The notes beneath the pieces are model-generated. The model saw only the letters and a program-made list of their open reading frames with translations. It was not told the DNA's origin and did not search any database. A stretch of 64,000 nt of DNA, taken from Gambelia wislizenii (Eukaryota > Chordata > Lepidosauria > Squamata > Crotaphytidae). Position 1 is the stretch's first letter, and each line of letters starts with the position of its first letter. Both the position numbers and the translations under genes were made by a program. The DNA is taken from the NCBI GenBank assembly GCA_030847615.1, contig JAUMIR010000001.1, positions 63,253,501 to 63,317,500 of the forward strand, written 5' to 3'. Shown here one piece after another: positions 31,497 through 42,340 of this stretch.

Positions 31497-33312
31497 TCAC
31501 TTCTCTTCCTCGTCCCTATTCACATACTCTACACCTTCTGTTCACATGCACTATGCCTTCTGGATTACAAAAGTCATGTTAACCATCCTCATATTATTCA
31601 GGGTTGAGGGGGTATACTGGTGATAGGCACCTAGAAGGCACTCAAGTTAGGCTCCAGGGGCTTCAGGGGCTCCCTCTAGTACTTTTGAGACTTCAGTCAT
31701 GTTAACTTGCTTTTTTTATCCCATCATGGCTTCTAATAGTAGGATCTGATATTGGATGAGGCGCTTTATCTGTTCCAGCTCATAAGGATCCCAGCGGGGT
31801 TGCCCTGATGGCATTCTCTCTCGCAATCTCCTTTGAGCATCAGCATGATTCTTGGGAGCTCTGGCCAAAGCTTTCTGCTCCTGCTTGTTGTGTAATGCAT
31901 CGCCTCTCTTCAGTGGTGAATAGGGTTAATAGCTGCTGTTGGCAATCTAGCCAATTTCGCATATGTGAAGCCATAGTGTTAGCACATAGCTCTATTATCT
32001 CTTGAAGCTTCTCTGTATATGAGGTGTAGTGGATTTTTCAATTCATATAGTTCCAGGTCATTAGGGGAACCTTGTGCTAGTCAGTTGGAAGTCAGGCAGT
32101 TGCCCTGTAGATCAGGGGCTGAATGGGTAACATACCTTGTTTAAATGACTGGGATGACTGTAACCGTGTCTTCCTCTGTGGAGGAATTCACATTCCTGTA
32201 TTTTCTGCTTTGTCTGTTCTGGTAGGGAGGCTGGAAGAACCAGTGCAGCATGGGCAGTAAAATGAGGATCACAAGCAGGCATGGATCCCTTCTCTTTAGT
32301 TAAGGCAGCATTCTTTGGCTTATCCAATAAGCTAGGTGGTGGTGAAGACTGTTTTTTTCCTTGGGATGAGTTTGCATAGCTGCTGAAATTTAATTGTCAG
32401 CTCAGGATGCATCTGTAGTACTGGGCATTTTACTCTTTGCAATATAAGAATAGAAGGGCTGAGTAGCGTTATTGTAAAATATACTGTCAGCAAGTTATCT
32501 CTGTTTTCTCCCTGTCCCAGAGAACAGTTTACATTTAGATTTTGAGGAGCTATTTTGTTTAGTTCAGATTTCTGTGGTGTGTTAGGGAGCGAAGAAGCTG
32601 CCATTGCTGCCACTGAGAAAAGTCAGTAAATTCTAATCTCATCTGGGTTCTAGTGTTATTGCTGGGGCTATGCTGAATTCTTTTCTTGTCATTGGGTGGC
32701 ATTTTTAGGTATATGAAGTGATAATACCGGATAGTGATGGGAGGACAGTTCAGAAGTTATTAGTCTGTTGCCATCTTGCCCCTCCTTTCTTCATAATAAG
32801 GCTGCTGGTGCTGCGCTTCCAGTGTAATGTACGGTGGGGGTGTCATTGGCCCTATCAGGTCATTTCCCCAGGGAATCTAACACTGGCTTTAAGTTATTGG
32901 CCAATTTTCCTTTTCTAATTACCAGAACCTTGGCTTGGGATCTCTTGGCACTTTTCAATCACTGGGGGGGATTCAATAGGATATCAACAGCTTAATAGGA
33001 TTCAGAATCAGTATAGCTTTTGCAGGAATTATCTGCAAATAATAGATTACATTCCTGACAACTCTTGCCAACTGAACTACTCTAAAAAAGCCATTTAGAT
33101 TTTACATTCTAGTGTAACATTTTCCACATTTCTATTCCTCCATAAGGGAAGAATATGTTGAAACAACCAAAAGCTGTTATATTTTATTTTATCAGCCATT
33201 AAAATTGTTAAGCGTGCTTCTAAGTGACACACCCTTTTAAGGATATTTGGAGCTTACATACTTTACTGAAACTCGCAGAAGCAATATACAGGTAACTACA
33301 TATACATACATA

Positions 33313-33365
33313 CTCTCTCTCTGGCTTTTCCTCGCAAACGAAGATTCAGGAAGGACTCATCCTGC
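33313..33365 (-). mobile_element. very short non-LTR retrotransposon 3' end nested in the ERV
   Basis: CTCTCTCTCTGGCTTTTCCT followed by CGCAAACGAAGATTCAGG is the 3' terminal ~50 bp of the family at 19,371 and 52,859, in the same orientation. It is extremely 5'-truncated. Confidence 0.7.
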
Positions 33366-35009
33366 GCAAATTGAATAAAAAACTTAATTGCTTAAAAAAC
33401 TGAAAAAAAACTATAATTTACCCTTTTAGACAATATCAAAAATAAACATATTTTGATATTATCCCTAAAAGCTTTTTATAGTGCTATTATTTCTCAAGAT
33501 GGTACAAAAAAAACCCACAATTGAAAATATTAGCTTTTTAGTGGACATTATAATCAATATGCTACATGTTAAGCAAACAAGCCCCCAACTGTACACAAAG
33601 TCTTCCAACATGACAAACTGGAGGATATATGCTGAAATTCACTGCCCTGCTCCTTTCTTAAACTCTCTTGGTATATAAAATGCATTTTTCACAATCATAA
33701 CAGCATGTCAGATTATTTATCTCTTCTTTCTTTTTCTGCATTTGACAACTCTCACAATTCTTGGGATCTTCTCCATCTAGCCTAATCCATTTCTTCTCAA
33801 TTTCAACCTGGCAATTATAATATGCTTTCTGGGTCACATGTTTCTGTAGGGGGATTCAAGGACCACTATATCTCCTGAGTCAATATTTTTCCTACTTAAT
33901 GACCACATTTGACACCTTAAAACATTACACGTTACACATTAAACAATTAACCATTCAAACAAAAAGACACTTAAATGACTTATATACCTGACCAATAATT
34001 ACAGTCTTCAAAACAAAAACAAACATACATAAAGATCAGCAAGACACCACATCTACACTCTTTTTAAACATACCTAAAATACATTTACACATTCATAAAT
34101 CAAGCATATGACTTCCCCCTTGGTCTGATTAATTCTCTGACCATTACTTCACACTTATTTCTGTTGTTGCTTATACTGTTTTAGCTAAGCTTCTTTTCAT
34201 TACCTTTCTCTCTTTTTTTTAATCTTAATCCACAGAGATCTTTATTAAATCTGCTTTGGATGTTCTGGGTCACCAACATTTACAAAATGCACACACCAAA
34301 TTTTATCTAACTTCAAAGATACTCCACTGGGCCATCCTACTATGAAAGAGGGCTTAATCAGGACAATTTTTCAACAAACAACTCTAGGGGTGCAAATATT
34401 GCTTCCTCCACCACCCATATCCACCCTCCTAAAATAGACACAGACAAGAGACACAAGGGAAAAACAAAAAAATGCATGGACAGTAGATAAGGGGTCCTAT
34501 TGCCCAAACCAAGATGAAATGGACACCAGTATCAAGAACCGCGGCAGTCATGCATACAGACTCACACACACATTGCATATATTCAATTCACAGGCATTTG
34601 TTCCTACCTCCCACTTTTCCCAAATTGCCCTATATTACACTATTACCACTTTCTCAATGCTTCAATGGTACAACAGTTTCACCAGTGCGCCCTCACTGCG
34701 TCTTATCTGGGTACTTGGGTTGCCCTTTAGGGGGTGATCAAGCCCCTCTTCCACTCTTATGGAGTGGGTCACAATATTTCCCTTGTTTACTTGCCTGTTT
34801 TCTTTGGAGGTAGGGCTGCTCAGTTTCCTTCTCCGTTTACTGGGTTCTCCTTGTGCGCGTTGCTGTTCAGGCAGCCATGGCACAGACTCCCGTTCTTCCA
34901 ACAAATGGTTGGTGGTGCCCAGAATGAGTGTGCGTGCTCATGGCCCCTTCCCAGCCACGGCAGTTAGAGCAGGCAAATGCCACCTCCTGTTCCATTACCT
35001 GCTGCTCCA

Positions 35010-35027
35010 ATCCCGGATGAGCCCCCA
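35010..35027 (-). other. ERV primer-binding site, tRNA-Pro type
   Basis: The minus strand reads TGGGGGCTCATCCGGGAT, four bases inside the 5' LTR. It corresponds to the tRNA-Pro primer sites used by many gammaretroviruses, with one difference that I can see. Confidence 0.85.
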
Positions 35028-35031
35028 TTTA

Positions 35032-35541
35032 TGATGCAGAAATCATGGAACAGCAGACCCACGGATTGGAAAGTGAATTTTATTACACCGGTGGGCCTGA
35101 CTGGAATATCTTCCAAAGAGTCAGAACCCCGAGTCACTTTGAAAGCAACTTTTTATAGAGAAATACAGTATGTTGTGAAATACAAACAGGAGCACTTCCC
35201 TCCACCCATATTTGGGTGTCCATATTTGGCACTTCCCTTTCTTGCAATACTGTTTACATTTCAGGAAAGCAGTTTCCCTTGAGTTTTCCTTGAGACAGTG
35301 TGTTGATAGTTCAAGGCAAGATAGCTTAGGAACATTTAGGTACAGTTCGACTGCTATTAGAGAAAGAATTTGTTTACCTCAGCTTATCATATGTTTCTGG
35401 AACATAGAGTTGATTAGTAAGGAACATTGAAAAGACTTTGCAGACTTCTAGAGTCTCATGGGCTATCTAGTCTGACCCCAAATAGTAATTGTAAGCAACA
35501 GCATTCAGCAAATATACATTAGAATGCAAATGGCTACCACA
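35032..35541 (-). repeat. ERV 5' LTR
   Basis: Partner of 29,514-30,023. As the upstream LTR of a minus-strand provirus it would carry the active promoter: TATA box CTATAAAAAG at 35,149-35,158 and AATAAA at 35,079-35,084, a distance consistent with a short R region. Confidence 0.93.
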
Positions 35542-35702
35542 GAGTAACAAATAGAAAGAAAGAAAGAGTAAAAGTGACTTCCAGTCTTTTCCACAACTGC
35601 TATAACTTAATCCTAAATAAGCCTTCTCCAATTTAAAAATAAAGCAAGATACACTTCTTTCTATACTCTATCAATTTTGTTAGTACACCCAACAACATAT
35701 CA

Positions 35703-36004
35703 GGCTCAGCCAAATTGATCACCAACAATGGTCCGCCCTGGCCTCACATCAGGATGCATGGAGAAGCACTATCCACAATGCTGCAGCCTTATTTGAGAAC
35801 TCATGCCGAACAAGTCTTGAAGAGAAACGACAACGCAGAAAGAATCACAACCCAAAAACATCACCCAAGGAGACCTTCTGCTGTACTTTTTGCAACTGGA
35901 CTTGTTTATCTCAGATTGGCCTTTTTAGTCATCAGCGCGCTTGCAGAAAGGGCGGGATGAGTCCTTCCTGAATCTTCGTTTGCAAAGAAAAGCCAGAGAG
36001 AAAG
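35703..36004 (+). mobile_element. non-LTR retrotransposon 3' fragment (RTE/Vingi-like)
   Basis: Plus-orientation copy of the family at 19,371 (minus) and 52,859 (minus). It starts at CAGCCAAATTGATCACCAAC and ends with CTTCGTTTGCAAAG and AAAGCCAGAGAG. One base breaks the terminal hairpin stem in this copy. Confidence 0.85.
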
Positions 36005-36662
36005 TATGACTTGCCATACTAAATAGTTGTTCTACATAAAATTAATAAAAGATTGGCTGTCCAATATCTATCCATTAATGCTGAATGCTAATTCTGGTTA
36101 CTTCTATTTGAACAAAAACAATCTTCCATTCTTCATTAATCTTATGATCCCTAAAAGTAATATTTATGCATAAAAATTAACAGTTAAACACATCCATTAT
36201 CTCTTATTCTGATATGATTACTCTAATAACTTTTCTATGAATTAAGTCCATTGTCCCCATTATATAGTTACAATTTTTCCCATAATGTAACCCCAACTTA
36301 AAAATTAATATACTTTGTTAAATCAAAAATCCTTTACTCCTTTTAACTGTAACCATAAAATGCATTTGTTAATCATCTTCAGAACTCAGGTAAAAAACAA
36401 AAAACAAAAACCACACAATCCTACATTAAAACCATGTAATTAGACCCTTTAAACCCATATTAATCTGGATTATACCTTAATCTTGACACACATGCCATCC
36501 CTCAAATAGGTAAAATACCAATTGAGGCAAGCACCTCATATTCAACAACAGATACTTTAAAGATGCATTTCCAAGCCCTTCTTCCCTGTTGATCTCTGCC
36601 TCTTTTTTTATAAATTGCCAATATTTTCCCCCATCTTATCTCTAATTATTTTTCTCACAATT

Positions 36663-37235
36663 TCATCTGCAGTAGTCTGTCATAATTTTGATACTTCCAC
36701 TATTCTCCATCATAATAATTTGTTTTTCATCCACCTGCTTCTTCAACTTTTCATCTAATATCGAGGTTATACAGCCCCACATTGTGTAAGGTTCATTTTC
36801 CTTCCCCTCCTCTGACAATATATCTTGCTGTTTGAGCACAATCAAAGCTTGTGATTGTTGGTTCATTATTTCTTCTTCTTCTTCTTCTTCTTCCTCCTCC
36901 TCCTCCTCCTCCTCCAATTGTTCTGAATATTCATTGTCCTTTAGTTTCCCAACCTCTTCTCTAACAGACTTTGACATAGAGTTTAACATTCCCCTTATTC
37001 CTCTCAATTCATCAAACACAGTTTGAAAAAAAAGCAGCCTCTGCTATGCACTGAGGGAAGCCACACTTTCTTTCTTGAAACACGAACATTTCTCCACATC
37101 CACCACTAAAGCACCAGGCAAACAGTAAGCAACCACATCACTGTTTTTAAAACTATCTCCAATCCAATGCCTCCTTTTGACAAAACAGTTTCTCACAATG
37201 TCTCCCTCTTGTAATCCAAAATTAATTAAACCCAA
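36663..37235 (-). pseudogene. unrecognised ORF with a poly-Glu run, one in-frame stop
   Basis: Two minus-strand frames, 37,235-37,044 and 37,019-36,663, lie in the same phase, separated by a TAG at 37,044-37,046. The upstream part reads GDIVRNCFVKRRHWIGDSFK; the downstream part has FDELRGIRGMLNSMSKSVRE, a run of Glu encoded by a (CTC/TTC)n-type repeat (36,870-36,915), then SILDEKLKKQVDEKQIIMME. It is coiled-coil-like. I do not recognise the family. Its AT-rich setting suggests a LINE ORF1 or similar retroelement protein remnant, but that is a guess. Confidence 0.35.
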
Positions 37236-37682
37236 TAAAAAAAAAACTCAGCAATTCTTTCAAATATTGTGAAGTCGAAGGCTTTCATTGCCGGCATCCA
37301 TAAATTTCCCTTGGGGTTTTTACGGGCCGTGAGGCCATGTTCTGGAAGAGTTTCCTTCTGACGTTTCGCCTGCATCTGTGGCTGGCATCTTCAGAGAATG
37401 GTTGGGTAGGAGCATGTGGAGGATTTATATATTGTGAACCCCTGTTGGGGAGGATATGTAAATTTGTGTATTTGAATGGTTAGTTTCTGGGTGTAGAATG
37501 CAAGGAGGATTAATCTCTGTTTGGCTAATGGTTGGTTGATGGCCCATTAACTGCTGGAAGTCTCCCTGTCCCTGGGAGGAATTCCTTTGTAAATGTTGAG
37601 TTTTTATTCTACTGTTTTTCAAAACTGGCAGCCAGATTTTGTTTACTTTTAGGGTTTCTTCTTTCATGTTGAAGTTGTCCAG

Positions 37683-38070
37683 GGGCTGGTTTATACAGCA
37701 GATTTATTGCGGCAACTTGCGTTTTAATTCTTTTCCGCAGCTGTGCCAGTCAGGTTTTTTTTTTTCTAATTATGCCACTTTTACGTTCAGAGTTGAAAAA
37801 GTGTGGGGGCCATGGCCTCCCAAGCAGACAAAGGCAGAATGTGGAAGGGCATAGACCAAGACTCACAGACTGTCCAAATAGCAGGGGGGGAAATCAAAGT
37901 AGTGGCTCTGTGTGTCTCTGTAAATGTGCCTGTAAATGAACTCACTCCGTGAAGCAGAGGGACAGTAATCTCTCTGCTAAAAGACCTTGCTGCCATGCCG
38001 TGGATCCTAAGGTGAACCTATCACAAGTTTTTCCAGCCTCCCCCTCCCTCCCCCATCTCTCTTGCTCGTG

Positions 38071-38103
<33 letters not shown>

Positions 38104-38470
38104 CCTCTCCCAAGCACAGCTGACAGATGGGAACTGACTTTGGAATCCTTTTTCTTGGCAGACCTTCTGCAAAATAGCAGAAAGGATTTTTCTCCTGATG
38201 CTACTGAACACAGTCCCTCTCTTTTAAGCCCACCCCTTACATCATAGCAACCAATCGCAATGCAGATCTGATGCAGCCCTTAGTTTACACTGCCAATAAA
38301 GCACTACATTGCAAATATGCCGGCAAAAGTAGCGACATCCCTTGGCACACTATATTTGGGTATTTTACCTTCCCCCTTCTGAATGAGGCGATGCTGTGCT
38401 GCGATCCATGGGAACTATGAGCTATCTTAGCATTATTTTTAGAGGAATATTTGCCCGTGTGAACGACCCC
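37683..38470. mobile_element. small Harbinger-like element inserted in the Penelope-like copy
   Basis: The left end GGGCTGGTTTATACAGCAGA and the reversed right end GGGGTCGTTCACACGGGCAA are similar inverted ends. CAG flanks both sides (37,680-37,682 and 38,471-38,473). Removing the element and one CAG restores a continuous GTTGTCCAGGAGTTTGTGG in the host repeat. The 788-bp interior has no transposase. It carries a CCCTTCTGAATGAGGCGAT block (reverse complement near 57,590). Confidence 0.7.
38078..38107. repeat. (CT)n microsatellite
   Basis: CT dinucleotide run inside the small Harbinger-like element. It yields spurious Ser/Leu and Arg/Glu frames. Confidence 0.9.
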
Positions 38471-39308
38471 CAGGAGTTTGTGGATTTCAATAGCTTCTCT
38501 GTGCATTCTGACATGATAGTCGTTGGCCTGATCCAGAATTTCGGTGTTTTTAAATAACATTTTGTGTCCAGGTTATAACATGTTCTGCTACTGCTGATCT
38601 TTCAAATATTGTTGTTGCTAACCCTTTTGGTCATCACAAACTTTATTATTTCCAGTTCTAATTAAACTTTCTGCCCTTATTTCAAAAAGAAAGCAGCTTA
38701 CAGAGAAGAAGTTATCACAGCTGGGACCAAGATTCCTTTAATTCCAAGTGTTACAAAATAAAATTTAAAACCAGAAGTTGCATAAAGAAAGAGAAGATTT
38801 ATAGGTCTACTGTCCATAAAAAGCTGTTTTCCAGATCTTCAGGCAAGCAGATGACTGGAGGGCATAATGAAAGCCCAGGTCTCCCAGACAGTTTCACTGA
38901 CTGCTCCTTGCAATTTCCAGGGTGCCAGTTACACAACAAAAATTGTTACGGGGCTTACCATGACATTGTGATCCTGAATCCATCCCTCGCTGTTTATATG
39001 ATTTTTGTCACTGATCTGGATATCCTGGGTGATCCTGTGACTGATATTTACACGTCCAAAGTTCCGTTTTTTATTTTTGGTACCGCGACGCTTTATCCCA
39101 TGCTTTTATTGTTTACACATGGTTAGCATACCTGGATTTTTTTTTTTTTTGACTGTCAATCAGGGATGCGATTACTTGTTTTTTCAATCTTTGGGCTATG
39201 TGTTTCCGGTTCTTCTTCCCGTCACGGATGCTGCGATTGGCTACAGTTTAAACAAAGAAGGACATCACATGTCCTTTTCATGCACCTCTTGTTCTTCTTT
39301 ATGGCAAC

Positions 39309-40929
39309 ATGGAGGCGGCCACATCGGCTGCTCTGGCTACTGCTGCCCATTTGCGATTATCTCTTTTAGCTCTTAAGAGGCGGGTAATAATCATGCATAG
39401 GAGAAGGATGTTTCTTATTTTCCTTTTACTTCTCTGTTTCCAAGCAATGGAAACAGCAATTTTTCGACCACAGGTTATGTACTTTGCTGCCGTGGAACCC
39501 CCAGAGGTTCTGAGGCATGTTCGCCCCGACCGGAGGAAGCGATGGTGGTGGGTGTACCCGACAACAGATGGGTGGTGGGAGAAATTTGTGATGAACATCT
39601 GGTCGGACGAATGGTGGATACTGTACTTCAGGATGCCTCGGTTCCTCTTCATGCACCTTGCCGAGTTACTCTGTCCAGAGATTGCTAAGTTGGACACGAA
39701 CATGAGAAAAGCCATCCCTGTTGAGAAGAGATTCACTATTGCCATTTTCCTTCTCGCCCACCGCTGCTCATATGGTGCAGTTTCCCACCTGTTCGGTGTC
39801 AGAATAGCAACTGTGTGTAAGATTTTTGTGGAGGTTGTCCTCGCTATGGAGAAGTTACTTCTTAAGTGGACAGTCTTCCTGGGAGATCACAGAAAGGTAT
39901 TTTTTTTTCTTTTATTTTATGTGCTTGTGAAAAATCGTCTAATTGCATCAATTGCTATGTGTAAAAATAATGAACTATGCAGTCCCGTATGTGATACCAT
40001 AATGATAACCATTACAGGTTCCCCATATGTTGTTATTAAGGAAATTGGGATCATGCCACAGGATATTGCAATTCTTATGTCTGAACATATATGTTTAATC
40101 GAAAACTCGTTTTTCCTTTTTTTATATTATTTTATTTAAGAGAACATTTTACAAAAACTCGTTTTTCCGTGCTCTCATTGTTCCCTTTTCTTTGCATTTG
40201 ATATTTTTCAGGTAATGGATTCCTTTGCAGCAATGGGATACCCACAAGTGGTCGCTTGCCTGGATGGATGCCATGTTAATATAATCCCCCCCATCCACCA
40301 AGGGGACGAATTTATCAACAGGAAAAATAGATAAAGCATTCTTCTGCAAGGGACTTGTGACCACAGGGGGGTTTTATTGACACAGAGATTGGTTGGAGCA
40401 GGAAGAATCATGACGCCTGAATGTTAAGGAACTCTGGTTATTTTGAGACTATGGAGGCTGGCATATTTGTCCCTGGTAATCCTACATTGACAATTATGGG
40501 GAAGCAGGTAGTACCTCTAACTCTGGTAGATGGTGCATATCCCATAAGGAATTGGCTGCTGATACCTTTTAGGGGGACCACAAATCCCAAACAGAGACTG
40601 TACAATAGGTACCATAACAAAATTCGATCATTGGTGGAGAGGTGCTTCGGGCATTTGAAATCGAGGTGGAGGGCATTAAAATACTTTTTGAGGTTGCTGA
40701 GGAGAATGTATGTTCTGTAATATGTGCATGTGTTATTCTACACAATATATGTGAAACAAAATGTAGTATCCTTGACGATCCTCAATGGCATGTGCAGAGG
40801 TTTGTCCTGGACACGCTGGTAGCACCGATGGTTAATAATGATGCTGCAGAGAAGGAGCGGGGGGAGGCGGTACGCAATGCTTTAAAAGAATATTTTTGGC
40901 TTGAACATCACTGGGGAGGTGGGGAATAA
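39309..40929 (+). pseudogene. Harbinger transposase (HARBI1-like nuclease), two exons, decayed
   Basis: Exon 1 (39,309-39,896) contains PDRRKRWWWVYPTT, YFRMPRFLFMHLAELL and the helix-turn-helix-like AIFLLAHRCSYGAVSHLFGV. It ends at an AAAG|GTATTT donor; the acceptor is TTTTTCAG at 40,204-40,211. Exon 2 holds the catalytic triad: Asp in CLDGCHVNI (40,263-40,265), Asp in LVDGAYPIRNW (40,529-40,531) and Glu in SLVERCFGHLKSRW (40,637-40,639), then VICACVILHNICE. Lesions: TAA at 40,332, a one-base frame change near 40,365-40,372, TGA at 40,418 and a frame change near 40,680-40,690. AATAAA follows at 40,985. It would cut and paste DNA through terminal-repeat recognition with a Myb-like partner. As written it cannot make a full protein. 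Confidence 0.92.
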
Positions 40930-41433
40930 TGTAATGAATGGTTTGTCTTATTATCAATGTCTTTAATTAATTGACAGTCTGCTTAATAAAGCATTGGCAT
41001 TCTTAACGGAGTCTGCATTTCTTTGCCCTACTTAATTCGATTCATACTTTACCAAAGGGAACACTAGCATTGTCTTTTTACTGTAGAATTGTTAATGTAT
41101 AGAATAAATCTTAAGGGCAGTTGAAGTGCACCCTAGAAAGTAGGTCAGACTGGATACAAGTTTCTTTTAAAACAAGCAGCCAGAACCGATACATTGTTGT
41201 GGTTAAAGGAATTGGCGGGCTTTTGCAGGGATTACTCTTTCTGGTAAAGGATCCAGGACTGCCGAATTCCTTTGGGGAGTATCCTCTGGTAATTAACCAA
41301 TCAATTAGCCAAAACTATTTAAATTTTAAAAAATTAAGCCTATTCATAACATCATAGGCTTCTTTTAAAAATGAAATGGTCAACACGAAAACTTATGAAC
41401 TCGAGTTTTCGTATCCCGCCACATGGCGTTACG

Positions 41434-42340
41434 ATGGCCGAAGGGGGGAGAGGACATGTCCGGCCGGGTCGGCACATCGCCTACTGGGGCACCAGGGAGA
41501 CCAACCTGATGTTGGAATCCCTGGCCCAGCAGGCCGGTGCACTGGACCGGCTGGTGCAGTCCTCTAACCAGAGGAACCACAACTTCTTTTTGGAGGCAGC
41601 GCGGTTCCTCCGGTCGAGGGGCTACATACGTACTGGCCTCCAATGCCTCTCCAAATTTAAGACCCTGAAGGGTAAATTCTTTGTGGCATTGGAGGCCAGT
41701 AATGGTAGCCCCCCCCAAAGGCGGCCACCTTTTTATGCCATCCTGCACGACCTGTGGGTCCGTGTAGGACGGCCAAGCTCATGCGACAGGCTCCCCAGAG
41801 GTAAGTTTCGCCACGGCATCTATGGTGCCAAGTTGTGTGTGCCCGTGTGAGTGTGTGTGTGTTCTCCTCTGGATGCTGCTAATTTTATTCTGTCTATGTT
41901 TTGTTATAGCAGTCCGGATCCAGAGACGGGTTGCTGGGGAGCCCGTTTCAGATTCCTCCTCTGATGAGGATGATCATGCAGGCCCAGCACTGGCTGCACC
42001 ACCACCCCCCCAGGTTAGTTTCATTGCAGTAACTTTTTGTCATAGATATGGGGGGCATAGCATAAGAAATATTATTGTTTAGTACTGAAAACTTAAAGCT
42101 ATGCTTAATTCATTTAAAGGTCCCCAGGAGGCCACAGCCCAGCTGGCTGGGCTTAACATTATCGCCAGAATTGAGGAGCTAGGTAAATATGTTTAAGTAG
42201 AATTTTTTTTTTAAAAAAAAGGATAATCTGCTATGAACATAGATCAGTTGATTCTAATTAAGAATTACTTTTTTTCCAATACAGGGAGGAGTCTAAGAGA
42301 GGAGATTAGGGACCTGGTGAGGAGGGTGCAAGCCTTGTAA
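41434..42340 (+). CDS. Myb/SANT-like DNA-binding protein 1 of the Harbinger element, four exons
   Basis: Proposed exons: 41,434-41,800, 41,910-42,013, 42,128-42,182 and 42,285-42,340, joining in phase to about 193 residues. Donors are GTAAGT, GTTAGT and GTAAAT; acceptors end TTATAG, CCCCAG and ATACAG. The N-terminal domain has the Myb/SANT (trihelix-like) pattern: IAYWGTRETNLMLESLAQQA, FLRSRGYIRTGLQCLSKFKT, then PPFYAILHDLWVRVGRP. A Ser/Asp/Glu-rich linker and a short C-terminal helix (IIARIEELG, SLREEIRDLVRRVQAL) suggest dimerisation. In-frame ATG also exists at 41,371; I prefer 41,434 because the conserved region starts soon after. AATAAA at 42,654. Presumably it binds the element's subterminal DNA and the transposase. 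No lesion is visible. Confidence 0.8.

Larger units (their letters stand above)
29514..35541 (-). mobile_element. endogenous retrovirus (gammaretrovirus-like), minus strand, defective
   Basis: Two 510-bp LTRs (29,514-30,023 and 35,032-35,541) bound a 6,028-bp provirus. A 4-bp target duplication GAGT (29,510-29,513 and 35,542-35,545) matches gammaretroviral integration. The minus strand starts at the right-hand LTR, then a tRNA-Pro-type primer site, leader, gag remnants, a nucleocapsid zinc knuckle, a short integrase remnant, possible envelope tail, polypurine tract and the left-hand LTR. I cannot find protease, reverse transcriptase or RNase H, so most of pol appears deleted. I saw one difference between the LTRs, which indicates recent integration. 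It is not replication-competent. Confidence 0.92.
37269..38610 (-). mobile_element. Penelope-like element 3' part, interrupted
   Basis: The minus strand encodes a C-terminal GIY-YIG-type endonuclease region: ERSAVAEHVITWTQNVI, then KNTEILDQANDYHVRMHREA and IEIHKLL (38,474-38,610). After the insertion at 37,683-38,470 the frame resumes with MKEETLKVNKIWLPVLKNSR (37,667 downwards). The non-coding end (37,269-37,440) contains GCCGGCATCCAT, GACGTTTCGCC and CTGGCATCTTCAGAGAATG, sequences I know from dispersed squamate repeats of this kind. The family assignment rests on the endonuclease motif; the reverse-transcriptase part is absent. Confidence 0.7.

Noticed and set aside
37330..37400. Possible hammerhead ribozyme near GGCGAAACGTCAG (minus strand) in the Penelope-like repeat
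   Set aside because: The GAAAC and GTC boxes occur, but I could not find a proper CTGATGA box with a stem II between it and GAAA, so the fold is not supported here.
39299..39745. Minus-strand open frame opposite the transposase
   Set aside because: It is a shadow of the plus-strand transposase exon 1, which carries clear family motifs.
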